A stretch of DNA of 64,000 bases, taken from positions 62,001 through 126,000 of the forward strand of contig CAJTDD010000011.1 in NCBI GenBank assembly GCA_910574885.1, in the 5' to 3' direction. The position numbers and the translations under genes are program-made. The notes beneath the pieces are model-generated. The model made no database searches, had not been told where the DNA came from, and saw only the letters and a list, made by a program, of their open reading frames with translations. Of this stretch, positions 53,931 through 62,473 are shown one piece after another (positions within the stretch are counted from its first letter, which is position 1; the number at the start of each line of letters is the position of its first letter). The DNA is from Lachnospiraceae bacterium. GTDB lineage: Bacteria; Bacillota; Clostridia; Lachnospirales; Lachnospiraceae.

Positions 53931-53960
53931 TTGACTTTTTCTAAGCATATATGCTATACT
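53931..53960 (+). promoter_or_regulatory. Promoter of the element 1 XRE regulator
   Basis: TTGACT (53931-53936) and TATACT (53955-53960), 18-bp spacing. Upstream, AAGCGTTTTTGCTTA and related TTTTTG(T/C)TTA words could be binding sites for Xis, Int or the regulator. Confidence 0.6.
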
Positions 53961-53993
53961 CCTTATAAACATACGAACAAGGAGTGAAACATT

Positions 53994-54521
53994 ATGGCGA
54001 TTGGCGAAAGAATACATTTTTTCCGCATCATGCGGGGCATGACACAGAAATACCTTGGTATGCTTGTCGGTTTTCCCGAACGGAGCGCAGACGTGCGTCT
54101 GGCACAGTATGAAACTGGCTCACGCAAGCCAAAGGCAGACTTGACGGCTGCACTGGCGCAGGCTCTTGACGTTGCGCCGCAGGCTCTGGACATACCCGAC
54201 ATTGACAGCTACATCGGTCTTATGCACACCTTATTTGCCCTTGAGGACATTTACGGACTTACCGTCAGCGAATCAGACGGTGAAATCTGCTTAAAAGTCA
54301 ACAAAGACAAAAATAAGGATGCCGCCGAGTTACTGCAAATGCTTACCGCTTGGCAGGAACAGGCTGCAAAACTCTCTGCCGAGGAAATCAGCAAAGAAGA
54401 TTACGACCAGTGGCGGTACAATTACCCAAAGTTTGACACCATGCAGCATTGGGCGAAAGCCCCCTCTAAGGAATTGAGCGATGCCTTAGTTGAAGCGTTC
54501 AAAGATAAGCTGCCAGACTAA
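53994..54521 (+). CDS. XRE-family regulator of element 1
   Basis: 175 residues. N-terminal helix-turn-helix (MAIGERIHFFRIMRGMTQKY, ADVRLAQYETGSRKP), a middle region beginning DIDSYIGLMHTLFALEDIYG, and a helical C-terminal part with EEDYDQWRYNYPKFDT-like conserved block. Divergent from excisionase/integrase, so a likely repressor or controller of element transfer. AAGGAG precedes ATG. Intact; its relatives at 34902 and 42890 are fragments. Confidence 0.9.
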   Translation: MAIGERIHFFRIMRGMTQKYLGMLVGFPERSADVRLAQYETGSRKPKADLTAALAQALDVAPQALDIPDIDSYIGLMHTLFALEDIYGLTVSESDGEICLKVNKDKNKDAAELLQMLTAWQEQAAKLSAEEISKEDYDQWRYNYPKFDTMQHWAKAPSKELSDALVEAFKDKLPD

Positions 54522-54549
54522 CCAAGCCAGATTGGAAGGTGTAAAAAAC

Positions 54550-55002
54550 GTGATTATCAGAGAATACTGCCCCTCGGACTGTAAATACTTAGCGGAGCTG
54601 TTTTATCAGACTGTCCACTCTATAAATGCCAAAGACTACACAGATGAACAGTTAAACGTCTGGGCAACTGGCAATGTAAACATAAATGAATGGAATCAAT
54701 CATTATCCGAGCATTTTACGCTTGTCGCCATAAAAGGCGGCATCATAGCAGGGTTTGGCGATATTGACAAAACAGGCTACCTTGACAGACTTTATGTCCA
54801 CAAGGACTATCAAAGCCAAGGGATTGCCGCCGCTATCTGCGATAAACTGGAACACGCTTTTGAGGTAAGCAAAATAACCACACATGCTTCCATCACTGCA
54901 AAGCCGTTTTTTCTTCACAGGGGATATAATACAATTAAGGAACAGCAGGTAATCAGGTCAAATATCCCCTTGACGAATTACATTATGGAAAAAACACTTT
55001 AA
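54550..55002 (+). CDS. GNAT acetyltransferase, element cargo
   Basis: 150 residues from GTG 54550 preceded by GGAAGG. Acetyl-CoA loop RLYVHKDYQSQGIAAAICDK and ITAKPFFLHRGYNTIKEQQV are clear. It follows the XRE regulator by 28 bp and ends before the element-type terminator, so it is co-expressed with the regulator. Substrate unknown. Confidence 0.88.
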   Translation: MIIREYCPSDCKYLAELFYQTVHSINAKDYTDEQLNVWATGNVNINEWNQSLSEHFTLVAIKGGIIAGFGDIDKTGYLDRLYVHKDYQSQGIAAAICDKLEHAFEVSKITTHASITAKPFFLHRGYNTIKEQQVIRSNIPLTNYIMEKTL

Positions 55003-55042
55003 TTATCACCCCCATTCATCAATTAAAAAGCACGACAAAAAA

Positions 55043-55080
55043 CGCCCTTAGCCATGAGTTCCTACCCACAGCTAAGGGCG
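55043..55080 (+). terminator. Element-type terminator, copy 2
   Basis: CGCCCTTAGC (55043-55052) with GCTAAGGGCG (55071-55080), then TTTCT; same hairpin as 43260-43297. Confidence 0.8.
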
Positions 55081-55469
55081 TTTCTAATATGGATTTATTT
55101 CAGCCGTCCAAACCTCTTGCAAATCATTCTCCCACCAACAAACCACTTGACAGTAAGAATAATCGCACTCAAACAACTGTTATCAATTTGTTATCAAAAG
55201 ACCTTTCAAAAGTCCGCAAACCCGCATAAACACTAGGTTTACTAAGCATTTTTGTTTATTCGAACTCGGCGTGTTCTTTGTTGATATTAACTATTTTTGT
55301 TTAATTTTTATGCAAATACACGACCATTTTTACATCATTTACATCATTTATTATGGCTTGCTGATTTTCTGTTGCCAAAATGTTGCCACGCATCTATTAT
55401 AGCAAATCCCCGCAAATTAGCAATCCATTTTTGAAAATCCTTTTTTGTACTTTTTCGTAAAAGTATTCC
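55081..55469. repeat. Element boundary repeat R2 region
   Basis: Contains the R2 copy of the boundary sequence (55135-55260; core CATAAACACTAGGTT at 55225-55239), then AT-rich sequence with TTTTTGTTTA words and GTTGCCAAAATGTTGCCA (55371-55388), which resembles 63293-63310 near the other end of element 2. No supported gene. Confidence 0.6.
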
Positions 55470-55679
55470 CTATAAGATATTGGCATAATATTGTTTCAAA
55501 TAGTTTCTAATATCCTGTGGTGTAACAGGAATTTCCGTATCCAAAAAAGGATACTCCAAATGCACTTTTTTATCATCTGATATAATATGTACTCTATGAC
55601 CATGCTCATTAATTCTCACATACCAATAATAATTTGTTCCTTCATATACTATTTTTCGTTTGTTTTTCTTGGATACCAT
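55470..55679 (-). CDS. Small hypothetical protein
   Basis: 69 residues, basic, with aromatic-rich beta pattern (IVYEGTNYYWYVRINEHGHR). Not recognised. It lies near the left end of element 2. Confidence 0.45.
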   Translation of the reverse strand: MVSKKNKRKIVYEGTNYYWYVRINEHGHRVHIISDDKKVHLEYPFLDTEIPVTPQDIRNYLKQYYANIL

Positions 55680-55894
55680 ACTTTCCTCAACTATATAAGA
55701 TTTTCAACAGAAACACAATCCCGACAAGGTAGTCGATTTTTGAAATGTTACGCAATAAAAGCTATTTTTGAGGATAGAGGTATAAAATATCCTCCCCGCC
55801 CTGTTCATATTCCAAATGCCTTGTAAAATAAGGTATTCCCAAAGCCTAAAGCGTAACAACGCCAACACACATTTTCTCCTTAAACGCCTTCATA
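55680..55894. other. Gene-free stretch
   Basis: I see no gene; it holds repeated CGATTTTTGAAATGTTACGC-like AT-rich sequence and runs into the 20-bp palindrome. Confidence 0.4.
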
Positions 55895-55914
55895 ACATGG
55901 TGCTAGCACCATGT
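55895..55914. repeat. 20-bp perfect palindrome, copy 2
   Basis: Exact copy of 43758-43777. Here 44 bp beyond the stop of the minus-strand orphan gene at 55959. Confidence 0.7.
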
Positions 55915-55958
55915 TTGTACCATCAACAAGGAAAAACATTGATTCAATAACAAGAACG

Positions 55959-56420
55959 TTAGTCCCACCAGCAATAGTAAACGCGCTGCCCCTCATGGGA
56001 TAGTTCTGTAATTGAAATCAATTCCCCATTATCCCCAATCATAAAAGTTGGTTGTGAAAAATCTGTTTCTTCTCCAATATCACTCGGAAATATATCTTTT
56101 GGTTCATTAAAAATCTGCTTTATTTCCACAAGCGATAGTTTACTGAAAATAATCAAAGTATCTGCGGTTATAACCTTGTCTTTATTGTCCAGCCCATAAA
56201 CCTGCACAAAGATTTTTGCCGTTTTATCTTTATTGATTAAATTTTCAATCAAGGCAATATATTCATGCTTTCCCTCAAGACATTCACAGCAAAAATCCGT
56301 AAAATCATCTGCCGGGTCCAGATAGTCTTTATATGAGAACCAATAATTATTTGTATAGTTGCTGCTCATTTCATCCGTTTTCAGCAACGTTAAAATAGAA
56401 CCTTTTTGTAGACTATTCAT
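55959..56420 (-). CDS. Orphan acidic protein, immunity-like
   Basis: 153 residues, acidic (no signal, no helix-turn-helix), with a C-terminal ISITELSHEGQRVYYCWWD. Not recognised. Small acidic orphans of this type next to each other are often immunity proteins of polymorphic toxins, but no toxin is nearby. It is the third of three consecutive orphan genes. Confidence 0.5.
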   Translation of the reverse strand: MNSLQKGSILTLLKTDEMSSNYTNNYWFSYKDYLDPADDFTDFCCECLEGKHEYIALIENLINKDKTAKIFVQVYGLDNKDKVITADTLIIFSKLSLVEIKQIFNEPKDIFPSDIGEETDFSQPTFMIGDNGELISITELSHEGQRVYYCWWD

Positions 56421-56476
56421 ATTGACGCTCCTTAAATATAATAATATCTCATCTTTCCGCTTCTTTGAAAATAAAA

Positions 56477-57013
56477 CTATTGATTTTTGAAACAGTCAAG
56501 GTTTAATCCCTCTCCAATACACGAAACAATATCGTGGTGATTGAAGCCGATAATCCATTGATATTTTTTTGAAACAACATAATAATCTAACCAGCCATTA
56601 TCTAAAAAAGCTGTATGATTTAGTAAATCAAGGGCTTTCACTAATTCAGATACATAACTTTCAAATATCCAAAATTCTTCTCCACAATACCAATCGCTGC
56701 TCTTGTCGATTAGAAAATAAACCATTTTATTTTCTTCTTTTATAATTTGAGGCAAAAAATGAAACCATGTTGAATAATCAACCGCATAGCACCCAAGAAG
56801 TTTTTTCATGCTTTTAGGACTATAACCATTCGTATTAGCCCAATGCAGACCGTTTTTCCACGTTTTTGTTTTATCCGCATATTTTTCTGCAATCTTTTGA
56901 TATATATTTTCCCACTGGTTTTCACTCACTTTACGAAAACGTTCTTTCGATATGCCACACTTTGTTATTATTTCGTGTTCTAATCTAAATATATCACTTG
57001 CAGACCTGTTCAT
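56477..57013 (-). CDS. Orphan protein, DUF6756-like
   Basis: 178 residues. KYQWIIGFNHHDIVS near the C-terminus and YFLIDKSSDWYCGEEFWIFE in the middle recall the DUF6756/SUKH-type orphan immunity proteins. No signal peptide. Second gene of the orphan group on the minus strand. Confidence 0.5.
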   Translation of the reverse strand: MNRSASDIFRLEHEIITKCGISKERFRKVSENQWENIYQKIAEKYADKTKTWKNGLHWANTNGYSPKSMKKLLGCYAVDYSTWFHFLPQIIKEENKMVYFLIDKSSDWYCGEEFWIFESYVSELVKALDLLNHTAFLDNGWLDYYVVSKKYQWIIGFNHHDIVSCIGEGLNLDCFKNQ

Positions 57014-57053
57014 ACTCTATTCTCGCTTTCAATCCATAATTTCATTTATAAAA

Positions 57054-57410
57054 TCATCGTCTTTCAAAACTCTTTATTATAACATCTGAACAATAAAATT
57101 CTATTTCATTTTCTTCATAATCACCGACCTCATACTTTGAATTATTTTCATATCCTCTCACGGTCATATCTTTAATATAAAATCCAGAAATTTTACCACT
57201 TCCATGAAAGCGCCAAGAATTTACATCTACAAATTCTATGAAAATCTTATAATTATCTGGACTGGTCATACCTAATATTAAATTTGTATGTTCTTCCCAA
57301 GAATTATTATCTAATGTTGTTTCCCATTTCAAAAATATAATCGTATCAAACATATTGAAGTGGCTCATTTGAAAATCCGGTAAAATAGATTTGATTTTAT
57401 TCAAGTTCAC
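57054..57410 (-). CDS. Orphan small protein, immunity-like
   Basis: 118 residues, beta-rich (IIFLKWETTLDNNSWEEHTN; EIEFYCSDVIIKSFERR), not recognised. It starts right after promoter module C, so it heads the orphan group. Confidence 0.5.
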   Translation of the reverse strand: MNLNKIKSILPDFQMSHFNMFDTIIFLKWETTLDNNSWEEHTNLILGMTSPDNYKIFIEFVDVNSWRFHGSGKISGFYIKDMTVRGYENNSKYEVGDYEENEIEFYCSDVIIKSFERR

Positions 57411-57445
57411 CTATACCCCACCTTTGCAACTTTATGATTTACGAA

Positions 57446-57484
57446 TTTGATTATATCACTTTCACTCTCCATTTACCATAAAAA
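57446..57484 (-). promoter_or_regulatory. Recurrent promoter-like module, copy C
   Basis: Minus strand ATGGTAAATGGAGAGTG followed by AAAGTGATATAATCAAATTC; TATAAT at 57450-57455, about 40 bp before the first orphan gene. Compare copies at 32631-32675 and 38756-38796. Confidence 0.55.
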
Positions 57485-57518
57485 CATAGGGCATGACAAC
57501 CGCCACGCCCTACATTTC

Positions 57519-57833
57519 TTATCGATCCAACGACTTCTCAATCTTCCATTTCTGCCCTTTCAAGTCATTCTGTTTCTCATACAAGTTGTTGCGCTCTTTG
57601 CATAATTCTTTCATACGCTCCAATTGCGCCCTCACTCCCTCCCGGCAATCCGGCTCTATCTTTTTATATTCCCCGGTCAGATTACGGATTGTATTATTGT
57701 TCTCCTTTATCTGTTCCGACAGACATACCCAGTCTATCAGATTTTGCGCTTCCTTATCCGTTTCGTAAAGGTCTGTATCTGCCACGATTTTAGCGCACAA
57801 CCGTATCATAACTTTCTTCTCCATATCTGTCAT
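57519..57833 (-). CDS. Relaxase-linked small coiled-coil protein
   Basis: 104 residues, mostly helical and charged (LERMKELCKERNNLYEKQND). It follows the relaxase gene by 19 bp and its tail recurs with the relaxase remnant at 38834. A mobilization accessory role is inference. Confidence 0.6.
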   Translation of the reverse strand: MTDMEKKVMIRLCAKIVADTDLYETDKEAQNLIDWVCLSEQIKENNNTIRNLTGEYKKIEPDCREGVRAQLERMKELCKERNNLYEKQNDLKGQKWKIEKSLDR

Positions 57834-57852
57834 ATCCTATCAATTCCCTTTC

Positions 57853-59223
57853 TTATCGGCTCATTTCAAAGGCACGTTTTGGGCGTTTATTTGCCCTTTC
57901 TGCCTGTTCCAATACCTTTGACCGTTCTACTATCGACTGTATCTGTTCCCTGCCGAAATGACGCTCCAAACGTCCTAAATCAGACGCTTTTTCCTGCAAT
58001 CGGTCTATGGTGTCGCTCTGCTCCATAACCTTATCTGTCAAGCGGCTAATCTGCTTCTGTTGTCCGTACACTTTGGCGGTCAGCTTCTTGCTTTGCTCTG
58101 CAAGCTGTACGCATTTGATAGTCAGATTTTTTACCACTTCTTTCAATTTCTCCACAAGCGGTAAAGCCTTTTTATCACGATAAGCCTTTGCGCTCATCAA
58201 TGCCCCCGGCTCTGCCAACTGCCATTTTACATCTTCATCATAGGCGTGAATGTTGCGCTCCATATCCTCTTTTGACTGTACCATTTTGTTGATTTCCTGC
58301 TGTAACTTTTTCTGCTGTTTCTCCAATTTTTCATTTTCGGATAACAACTTTTCCTTATCCTCTGTCAGCGTTTCCGTCTGCTCTTTCAACAGATGATTTG
58401 TTGCAGTAAGTTCTGATACTTCCTGCCGGATTGCTTCGCCCTCTTTCCGTATCTGCTCCGTTTCCTGCCCTGCCGCTATCTGCTGATGAAGAATATTTGA
58501 TAATTCCTCTTTACTGCCGGAAATGGTCTGTTCCAATTCTGCAACTTCTTTTTGCCGTTCCTGCTTCTCATAATCGAGTACAGACAAATGTTTGTTATGT
58601 GTGCCTAACTGTTTCCACTGTACGCCATGCCGCACCATGACTTTTGAAAGTTCCTGCTTCTCCGCTTCAATCCATTCATTCCATTCCGTCATTCCCCTTG
58701 TGCCGCCTTTAAAGCCCTGTTCCGACAATGCGCCTTTGAGGGAAACTCTCGTATCAAGTCCACGCTTGCTATTGCAGATAAAAGGGACAAAATCAATGTG
58801 AATGTGCGGTGTCTGCTCGTCCATATGCAAGTGGCTTGAGAATACAAACAGGTTCGGATTTCTTTTCTGAAACTGCTCCATAAACTCACATAAAATCTCT
58901 TTTGCCAACTGCCCCTCATTGCTCTGCACATTCATATCGTCCTTATTGCCGATTTGGAAAATTACCTCATAAAATAATTTCTCCTGCTTTCCCCGGCGTA
59001 TTTTCTCATAGTAATCATCAATCTTTCGGTCACTCCGTTTCTGCTTTGCGTTATAGCGTTCCAACGCTTCATCAAAAAGATTGTGATAGACCTCTTTTAT
59101 ATCCGAGTGGCAAAATTCCACGTTATCCCGGCTTCGTTCCTTATCTACATTCTTTGCGCTAAAGGCTCTCGTATTGTGATTGACCGAACCTTTCCCCATC
59201 ATGCCGCTAATCGTCCTTTCCAA
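57853..59223 (-). CDS. MobA/MobL family relaxase of element 2
   Basis: About 456 residues from TTG 59223, preceded by GGAGG; this start restores the family N-terminus ERTISGMMGKGSVNHN. The metal site HLHMDEQTPHIHIDFVPF (HxDE..PHxH) and GLDTRVSLKGALSEQG belong to MOBV (Mob_Pre-like) relaxases, which nick oriT and pilot the strand into a recipient with a helper element. The C-terminal half is a long coiled coil. Intact; fragments of relatives lie at 33922, 38834 and 49892. Confidence 0.92.
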   Translation of the reverse strand: MERTISGMMGKGSVNHNTRAFSAKNVDKERSRDNVEFCHSDIKEVYHNLFDEALERYNAKQKRSDRKIDDYYEKIRRGKQEKLFYEVIFQIGNKDDMNVQSNEGQLAKEILCEFMEQFQKRNPNLFVFSSHLHMDEQTPHIHIDFVPFICNSKRGLDTRVSLKGALSEQGFKGGTRGMTEWNEWIEAEKQELSKVMVRHGVQWKQLGTHNKHLSVLDYEKQERQKEVAELEQTISGSKEELSNILHQQIAAGQETEQIRKEGEAIRQEVSELTATNHLLKEQTETLTEDKEKLLSENEKLEKQQKKLQQEINKMVQSKEDMERNIHAYDEDVKWQLAEPGALMSAKAYRDKKALPLVEKLKEVVKNLTIKCVQLAEQSKKLTAKVYGQQKQISRLTDKVMEQSDTIDRLQEKASDLGRLERHFGREQIQSIVERSKVLEQAERANKRPKRAFEMSR

Positions 59224-59541
59224 TAGGCATATCCTCCACATTCTATATACTGATTTTACTGCGCCGAATAGGCGCAAAGCGAAGTTTCTTCGCTTCGGCT
59301 TTGTTACTTTCCCGAAAGTAACGCAAAGGCACTTTCGACAGGCTACGCTCTATCAAAAGTGCCTTTGCGCCCTGCCGGGGGCAAGCTGTCCGTTGGACAG
59401 CATACCGTCCTTACGGACGGTGGGACGGCTTCCCGCCGCTTTACTGCTCCCCCATGCGTCGGTTTGCGTCGATAGCGTCGATATTTTCTATACCGCCCCA
59501 CTATCAAAAATACCGTCGCAACCGACGCATATCGTCGCACT
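59224..59541. other. oriT and iteron-like region of element 2
   Basis: Gene-free. GTTACTTT-CCCG-AAAGTAAC (59303-59322) is the oriT-like hairpin shared with element 1. A perfect inverted repeat GCAAAGGCACTTT (59323-59335)/AAAGTGCCTTTGC (59356-59368) follows, then GCTGTCC/GGACAGC and ACCGTCC/GGACGGT hairpins. Near repA lie ATGCGTCGGTTTGCG (59454-59468) and CGCAACCGACGCAT (59517-59530) with repeated GCGTCGAT words, which look like replication iterons. Confidence 0.6.
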
Positions 59542-60696
59542 TTACACTTTCTGCTCTAGCCGTTTCAGAATGATTTTCCTCTCATGCCCCCGCTTGTTGT
59601 CATAGAAAATACCGTAGTCATTAAGCAACTGGCTGTTCACTACATTTAATCTTCGGGAAAGTACATTCGCCGATAACTGCATATCCGGCAACTGTTTCAG
59701 AAGTTCCGTTGCAGTCCCCTCCCACTCCTGCACTTCCTCTGTCAGAAATTCGTTGATTGCTTCAAGTAACGGGTTCGGCGGCTGTTTCCAAAGTTCTGTT
59801 TCCGCTTTCTGAAATTTCCAAATACACTGTTCCCGGTCAAATTCGATTGTTAATTCTTGATCGGGCTGGTCACGTCCCACAATGTCCATGACCGCAGTGT
59901 TGTCCGTGCGCTTTTTCTTGTGCATGATAAACGCCCCGTCTGCCGCACCGAGAAGTCCGTTTGTGCCGGAAATCATATCGAAGCTGTCCTCGGACTCCAG
60001 CTTGCGGGTATGATGAACCACCAACAGGCAGACACCATATTTATCACTGAATGATTTCAGCTTTGTCACAATCTCATAATCACTGGAATAACTGTACCTG
60101 TCCCCGCCGACTTCACGCACTTTTTGGAGCGTGTCAATGATAATCAGCCTTGCGTCCTTATGCTCTTTTAGAAAGCCCTCCAATTCTCCGTCCAGTCCCT
60201 CGTTCAATGTCTTTGCCTGCGTTGCAAAAAATAAATTGTCCGCACACTCCACACCAAACATGACGGACAGCCGCCGCTGAAGCCTTGCATAATCATCTTC
60301 CAGTGCAAGATATAGCACCGTCCCTTTTCTTACTGGATAATTCCACAGCGGAAGCCCCATTGCCACATGATAGGCAAGCTGCCCCATAAAGAACGATTTC
60401 CCCACTTTCGGCGCGCCCACAAAGAGATAAGTGCCGCCATACAGAAAGCCGTCCACAACAGGCGTTCTCGGCGGGTAAACCGTATCATACAGTTCTGTCA
60501 TGGAAACCGTTTGAAGCCCGCCGCCCCGCCCGGATTTCTCCGGGCAATTTGTGTCAAAGCCACGAAAAACAGTGGCTTGCAGATTGATTTGTGCTGTTTC
60601 ATTTGCTATAATTTCAGTGTGATTTTTCATAATCGGCTGTTTCCCATCTGCGCCAACAGATGATACGGGAGCAGTCGTTTTTATTTTATTTGTCAT
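59542..60696 (-). CDS. RepA-like AAA ATPase of element 2
   Basis: 384 residues. Walker A FVGAPKVGKSFFMGQ, Walker B LIIIDTLQKVREVGG, VVHHTRK and GTNGLLGAADG match RepA/AAA_25. Homolog of the gene at 51124-52266 with the same neighbours but clearly diverged. It overlaps the accessory gene by ATGA. Probably supports replication of the excised element. Confidence 0.9.
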   Translation of the reverse strand: MTNKIKTTAPVSSVGADGKQPIMKNHTEIIANETAQINLQATVFRGFDTNCPEKSGRGGGLQTVSMTELYDTVYPPRTPVVDGFLYGGTYLFVGAPKVGKSFFMGQLAYHVAMGLPLWNYPVRKGTVLYLALEDDYARLQRRLSVMFGVECADNLFFATQAKTLNEGLDGELEGFLKEHKDARLIIIDTLQKVREVGGDRYSYSSDYEIVTKLKSFSDKYGVCLLVVHHTRKLESEDSFDMISGTNGLLGAADGAFIMHKKKRTDNTAVMDIVGRDQPDQELTIEFDREQCIWKFQKAETELWKQPPNPLLEAINEFLTEEVQEWEGTATELLKQLPDMQLSANVLSRRLNVVNSQLLNDYGIFYDNKRGHERKIILKRLEQKV

Positions 60697-61016
60697 TCAT
60701 CTTCCCCTTTCAGTCCGTCCAAAGTGATTGCGATTACCTGTAACGTGTAGAGCAGTTCGTCATTGTCCGGGCTTATGCTTTCCATGCGCTTCAATTCCTC
60801 ATGGATTGCCGCCATCTGATTTTTCAGTGCCTTATACACCCTCGGATTGCCCTGCACCACAACGTCCCGGCATAAGAGCCTCCTTGTGATGTAATCCTGC
60901 TTTGTCAGTCCCGACAGTGCCACCAAATCATTTAACAGTTTTGCTTCTTCATCAGATACCCGGAACGCCACCGTATGATTGCGCCATCTTCCTTTGTAAT
61001 CCAGTGATTTTTCCAT
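60693..61016 (-). CDS. Small accessory DNA-binding protein of element 2 (RHH-like)
   Basis: 107 residues. RWRNHTVAFRVSDEEAKLLN and TKQDYITRRLLCRDVVVQGN match the element 1 version; the first part looks like a ribbon-helix-helix. AAGGAGG precedes the ATG, only 4 bp after the integrase stop. Intact, and shows what the original N-terminus (MEKSLDYKGRWRN) looked like before the deletion in element 1. Confidence 0.8.
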   Translation of the reverse strand: MEKSLDYKGRWRNHTVAFRVSDEEAKLLNDLVALSGLTKQDYITRRLLCRDVVVQGNPRVYKALKNQMAAIHEELKRMESISPDNDELLYTLQVIAITLDGLKGEDE

Positions 61017-61020
61017 GTTC

Positions 61021-62103
61021 CTAATCCTCCTTTGTCATTCTCTCCATTTCCAATTTCTCCGCCATTTCCGTCTGCACCGTGGGGAACAGGTGGGCATAAC
61101 GGTAAGTGATTTTCTCCGCTTCATGCCCCATGCGCTCCCCAATCGCCAGTACCGAAAATCCCATATTGATTAAGAATGAAACCGCACTATGGCGAATATC
61201 GTGGACACGGATTTTCTTAACGCCTGCCTGTTTCGCTCCTCGTTCCATTTCGTGATTGAGATAGGATTTTGTGACCGTAAATAAACGCTCGTCCGGCTTA
61301 ATGTCATAAAGCATTTTGATATACTCCTGCATTTCCTCACAGAGAAACGGCGGCATTTTGATTGTGCGGTTGCTCTTTTTTGTTTTGGGGCTTGTCACAA
61401 TATCCCGCCCTTTGGAACGGTGGAAAGTCTTGCTTATCATGACCGTCTGCTTCTCAAAATCGAAATCAGAGGGTGTTAAGGCAAGAAGTTCGCCGGAACG
61501 CATACCGCACCAGTAGAGCATTTCAAACGCATAATAGGAACGTGGCTTATCCATCATGGCTTCGGAGAATTTCAGATATTCTTCTTTCGTCCAAAAGTCC
61601 ATTTCCTTAACGGCTTCACTCCCAATCGTCCCCGCCCGTCTTGCCGGGTTGTAGGGAAGATTATAAAAGTTTACTGCATGGTTGAATATCGCCGTAAGTT
61701 GTGCGTGGATTGTCCTCAAATAATCTGCGGAATAGGGCTTGCCTTTCTCGTCCCGGTACGCCATTAACTCATTCTGCCACGCAATCACGTCCTTTGCTTC
61801 TATCTCTGCAATTTTGCGGTTTTCAAAGTACGGTAAAATCTTTGTCCGTATCACATGGCTTTTGGACTCCCAAGTGCTTTCCTTGACACGCTGTTTCTTG
61901 TCGGCTTCGTACACTTCAAAGAAACTGCCGAAAGTCATATCCAGTTTTGCGCCCTGCTTTAACATGGCTTCATGCTCCCACGCCTGCGCTTCCCTTTTGG
62001 TTGCAAATCCCCTCTTTTGTGTCTGTTTCCTCTCCCCTTTCCAGTTGGTAAAGCGGTAGATAACCCGCCACGTCCCCGTAGCGTTGTCCTTGTATACAGC
62101 CAT
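61021..62103 (-). CDS. Tyrosine integrase of element 2, intact
   Basis: 360 residues. N-terminal arm-type and SAM-like domains (about 1-160) are followed by the catalytic domain: Arg in CGMRSGELL, HDIRHSAV (HxxR), GHEAEK and the nucleophile in TYRYAHLFPT. All catalytic residues are present, so it should integrate and excise the element. AAAGGAG precedes ATG 62103. It follows the excisionase gene on the same strand. Confidence 0.95.
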   Translation of the reverse strand: MAVYKDNATGTWRVIYRFTNWKGERKQTQKRGFATKREAQAWEHEAMLKQGAKLDMTFGSFFEVYEADKKQRVKESTWESKSHVIRTKILPYFENRKIAEIEAKDVIAWQNELMAYRDEKGKPYSADYLRTIHAQLTAIFNHAVNFYNLPYNPARRAGTIGSEAVKEMDFWTKEEYLKFSEAMMDKPRSYYAFEMLYWCGMRSGELLALTPSDFDFEKQTVMISKTFHRSKGRDIVTSPKTKKSNRTIKMPPFLCEEMQEYIKMLYDIKPDERLFTVTKSYLNHEMERGAKQAGVKKIRVHDIRHSAVSFLINMGFSVLAIGERMGHEAEKITYRYAHLFPTVQTEMAEKLEMERMTKED

Positions 62104-62118
62104 TCCCTCAACTCCTTT

Positions 62119-62298
62119 CTATTCGCTGTAACATACTTTTTTATGAAAAAATGTAGCGTTCACACGTCCTGCCACCGTCAGATAGCCCTGTTTCTGCATT
62201 TCTGCGTTCAGTTCCCTTACAATCTGATAGGCTTTTGACTTCGACACACGCAGTTCCGCTGCCACTTCCTCCACTGTCATAAATGATTTCTCTGTCAT
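62119..62298 (-). CDS. Excisionase-like protein of element 2
   Basis: 59 residues. MTEKSFMTVEEVAAELRVSK followed by KAYQIVRELNAEM and AGRVNATFFHKKVCYSE gives a small winged helix-turn-helix like Xis proteins. A good AGGAG-rich sequence lies in front. Below common ORF length cut-offs but clearly homologous to 53568-53768. Confidence 0.8.
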   Translation of the reverse strand: MTEKSFMTVEEVAAELRVSKSKAYQIVRELNAEMQKQGYLTVAGRVNATFFHKKVCYSE

Positions 62299-62423
62299 TC
62301 AGATACCCTCTCCTTTCAATATTTAACTGTTTTTGTTTAAGTCTTGTTGATATGATACTAAATAAATTCCGTTAAGTCAAGTGGTTTTCGAGCAAATCTT
62401 AACTTTTTTTATTTAAGTTATTC

Positions 62424-62452
62424 TTGCTATTTCTAATGCACCATGTTATACT
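62424..62452 (+). promoter_or_regulatory. Promoter of the element 2 XRE regulator
   Basis: TTGCTA (62424-62429) and TATACT (62447-62452), spacing 17. TTTTTGTTTAAG-type words upstream resemble those before the element 1 regulator. Confidence 0.55.
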
Positions 62453-62473
62453 GACTTCAACAGATTTGTTTAA

